Both the position numbers and the translations under genes were made by a program. A stretch of 64,000 bases of DNA from Corella eumyota (lineage: Eukaryota > Chordata > Ascidiacea > Phlebobranchia > Corellidae), in NCBI GenBank assembly GCA_963082875.1, contig OY720097.1, positions 7,076,501 through 7,140,500 on the forward strand, written 5' to 3'. Below the pieces are notes generated by a model. It saw only the letters and a program-made list of their open reading frames with translations, was not told the DNA's origin and did not search any database. Of this stretch, positions 61,601-64,000 are shown one piece after another (positions within the stretch are counted from its first letter, which is position 1; each line of letters begins with the position of its first letter).

Positions 61601-63493
61601 GACAGCTTCGCACCTGAATAACCCGGGCTGTAATCACATAACGATGCTGTGCATACGTCATTTACCGCTGAACGAACGCTAGCTATGTTTCCGTCTGTGT
61701 GAGCTAATCGCCATTGGGCGAGAGTATACTGTTAAGTCCCACGAAATGTAACCGCACGGAGCATTTAAATTGGCTTAAAAATTCATCCGGTGTGCCTTAC
61801 AGCGCATGGCCTATCATCGAAAGAAGCATTTTAAGCTGGCCAAACGCAAACGAAACAGTGATGTCAATCGGAAAAGGTTATCGTTCCACTTAAACACAAA
61901 CCACGTCGTTCGAATTATGATTTTAGGCCGCGTCACGTGACTCCACCCACATTCCAAACATTCTCGAGTGTTTTTATCTTCCAAGTGTCGGATGTTTGTT
62001 TCTGGCCGCCCACGAGAATGTGTTAATGTTTTAACGTGACTAATCCCGCTTGTTTGCTTACCGGCTACGGGGTTTCCCGTGTTCTAAAGCCTTGTTTTAT
62101 CGAACGACCTAACTGCCATCAACCTTCAAGATTGGTTAAGAATTATCGCAACAATCATTAACTGTACCCTGACCACACGCCATGACAGTCACACATATAT
62201 GCGGTTTCGCCAGCGGCGGATCAGGCCCTGTCGCGATTGTTTCTGTTAACTAGGCGTTATTTTTTCAAGAGCATAAAAGGCCCGGTAAGGAAGAAATTAA
62301 ATCAACGTGTCAGATGACACCGCGCGCGGTTTCAGTTGTGGCTCGTATATAAACATCCCCGATCGATTCCTGGTGTTTAAAAGAGGTTATCGTTTGATCT
62401 GGCGCTTGTTAACGAAAGCAGGAATTACGAGCGAATCAGGTCGCCCTAATGAATAGCTCAAATAAAGTCTACGGTGCTGCTAAAATGTCGGGTCGGTGTT
62501 CGCGACAAAAAGACCACTTCGACAAAGTCAATAAATGACCTAGGTAGGAAACGGTTGACAAGTCAAGGTATTTACATGCCAAAGCGTTTTCGCTTGTGCG
62601 CAGTGACCCGTGACCGTTGCCCCACGCACGAATGAAATACGTCATGCGGTCTTCTCGCTTCTTTGCCCGGGTTAAATCGCGCGCACACCTTAGCTAGCTT
62701 ACGGCATACGTGGACACAACTTATTACGTGGGTGGAGTTAACGTACTGGAAAATGTTGTTTTTTTGAGGGTGAGGGGGTTACGGTACACAAATAAAATTC
62801 CTTAAAATCCTTTTAACCTTTTTCGAGCTATTTTTCATTTTTCGCATTTCGCCTTACCGAATTGCGTGGTTTTGCAAAATAAATGACGTCATTTCGAAAA
62901 AAAATTAAACTTTTATTTCGTCGAGTTAGAGAATGGCGTTAAAGAATATAACCGAGATTCGACACTTTTTTATTCCTTCTCTTTGTAAATAAAACGATTA
63001 AATTTCAATTTCATTCATAAAATCGACTTCCAAAACAGCCGCTTTTATTCGAGCAGCCGAATTGCGGGGCTCGAATTAACTGAAAGAGCCAATTAAAAGT
63101 TATTGTGGCTCGATTTGTGTAAAAAGAAGCCGAAACGCAGCACCTCTATGGAAGTCATTAGCGATGTTATAAATAGATTTAGACAAACAAAGATTGGTCA
63201 ATAACGCTGAACTGTAAACAAAACTAAAATGAGGCTAAACCAGTAGAAATCCGAAAAAACGCTTACACGAAAGCTATTTTCTCTAACTTAAATATTCAAT
63301 CGAAGTTAAATATTTATGAATGATTAAGAAAAAAAAAATTTTTTTACCGAGTCAACGGCGGTTATTTCATGTAGTCTTGTTAAAAGATGATGTTTCGAAG
63401 GGAACACTATTTGTGCGTTTGGCAGTCCGGAAACAGCCGCTCCGACGCTGCCAGCAGCAATCGTGGAAGGGGTATAAACCGAAAATTTGTGAT
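55679..63493 (-). CDS. CCND: D-type cyclin, last two coding exons (5' exons outside window)
   Basis: Exon 63493-63348 has acceptor TTTTTTTTTTCAG and enters in phase 1. It reads HKFSVYTPSTIAAGSVGAAV followed by SGLPNAQIVF and LLTRLHEITAVDS, matching the end of the second cyclin fold in vertebrate D cyclins (VKFISNPPSMVAAGSVVAAV, then RLTRFLSRVIKCDP). Exon 55870-55679 has acceptor CATTTTTTAG and joins in phase 0, reading DILRECLEQVESTLATNY, a Gly/Asn-rich stretch, then EDNTPTDVDMVF and a stop. Human CCND1 has DCLRACQEQIEALLESS at the same exon border and ends CTPTDVRDVDI. The TP in NTPTDV corresponds to the GSK3-beta phosphodegron (Thr286 in CCND1) that drives nuclear export and degradation. 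D cyclins activate CDK4/6 and phosphorylate Rb in G1. The cyclin box proper and the LxCxE motif lie right of the window. A single pre-vertebrate cyclin D is likely; CCND1, 2 or 3 cannot be assigned. Confidence 0.88.
55871..63347 (-). promoter_or_regulatory. 7.5-kb cyclin D intron, GC-richer, with CRE and CACGTG motifs
   Basis: This intron is many times longer than any other clear intron here and visibly richer in G and C. It holds three perfect CRE palindromes TGACGTCA (58556-58563, 58751-58758, 62884-62891), several TGACGTAA half-type sites nearby, and CACGTG at 57262, 58676, 60880 and 61934. No further cyclin exon was found in it, and its ORFs (for example 57497-57778 on plus, 59594-59172 on minus) carry no family signature. 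A cis-regulatory role is an inference from size, composition and motifs. Confidence 0.45.
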
Positions 63494-64000
63494 CTGAAAA
63501 AAAAAATCATTAAAGTTTTTTGCAAAATATAACTTTAATATTTTTTTAAATAAAAACGAGAATATATTTAAATTAAATTCTGCCAACTTCAATAAAACGT
63601 TTTTTATAAAACAAAATCAAATTTTTGAATTTTTTTTTTTACTTATAGCAGACAACGGAAAAAGTTTTTAGTTTCTATTGCCCGATACGCTAAAACTTAA
63701 AATGAATAACCCCAGATTTATCAAAAAGCAGATGGTCGATGGGAAACAGTATTGCACTGGCGGTATGCGGGATTTATTTACTTTTCGAAATGGCAAAGTT
63801 AAAGGTAAACATTCGAAAACAAGACCAGTGTATTTATCTCGCAAGTAGGCTGCACTTTTCTAAATTTTAAAGCAACTTAAACCTATAAAAAATATTGTTT
63901 TAAACAAGGCATTCACTCTATACAGCTTTTAATACAACATAACTATTTCTTTTACTGTTACATGAAATCGTTTCTTTTAAAATGGAATTAGTAATTGGGT
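63494..64000. other. Left part of the next cyclin D intron
   Basis: The preceding cyclin D exon was not found before the window end. A small plus-strand ORF at 63702-63850 is discussed among the rejected items. Confidence 0.4.

Noticed and set aside
63320-63532. Plus-strand 70-codon ORF
   Set aside because: Antisense to the cyclin D exon at 63493-63348.
63702-63850. Plus-strand ORF starting MNNPRFIKKQMVDGKQY with a possible donor at 63805
   Set aside because: The acceptor-like TTTTACTTATAG upstream and AAAG|GTAAAC are suggestive, but there is no second exon or known family, and it lies inside a cyclin D intron.

Overview
The window is animal nuclear DNA and fits an ascidian tunicate, most likely Ciona-like. 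It is very AT-rich, has many small introns (70-500 bp) with GT-AG ends, chordate-type gene families, a tRNA-derived SINE and a large satellite array. The species call is an inference; nothing in the sequence names it. No bacterial features, CRISPR arrays or intact mobile-element genes were seen, and no retrovirus-like or other virus-like element was recognised.

Layout. 1-2,410 (+): last seven coding exons of presenilin, the catalytic subunit of gamma-secretase; the 5' exons lie off the left edge. 4,989-10,448 (+): a complete six-exon CCN-family matricellular gene (CYR61/CTGF/NOV type). 12,240-19,742: two copies of a diverged repeat, then about 22 tandem copies of a 311-312 bp satellite carrying a CACGTG core, with higher-order trimer and dimer structure. 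20,110-29,050: gene-poor, with a tRNA-like remnant, a full-length SINE, an AT-rich composite repeat field and one orphan exon-like ORF. 29,316-34,139 (-): the two-exon start of an unrecognised gene, followed by a decayed tandem array of eight exon-like segments, a 22-bp minisatellite and further tandem repeats. 35,207-36,068 (-): a broken beta-1,3-galactosyltransferase-like gene. 37,204-39,938 (-): a five-exon gene for a serine-rich, coiled-coil protein of unknown function. 41,329-52,896 (-): the DEAD-box splicing helicase DDX46/Prp5, traced through 29 coding exons (1,111 residues). 55,679-63,493 (-): the last two exons of a D-type cyclin, split by a 7.5-kb, more GC-rich intron with several CRE and CACGTG motifs; its 5' exons lie off the right edge.

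The genes do unrelated jobs (intramembrane proteolysis, extracellular signalling, spliceosome assembly, G1 cell-cycle entry) and show no operon-like packing. The most unusual parts are the satellite with its higher-order structure, the duplicated exon array at 29.3-31.0 kb, and the matching fragments of satellite and exon found together at 36.2-36.4 kb. Exon joins were made by hand from splice consensus, reading phase and remembered family alignments; transcript data were not available.
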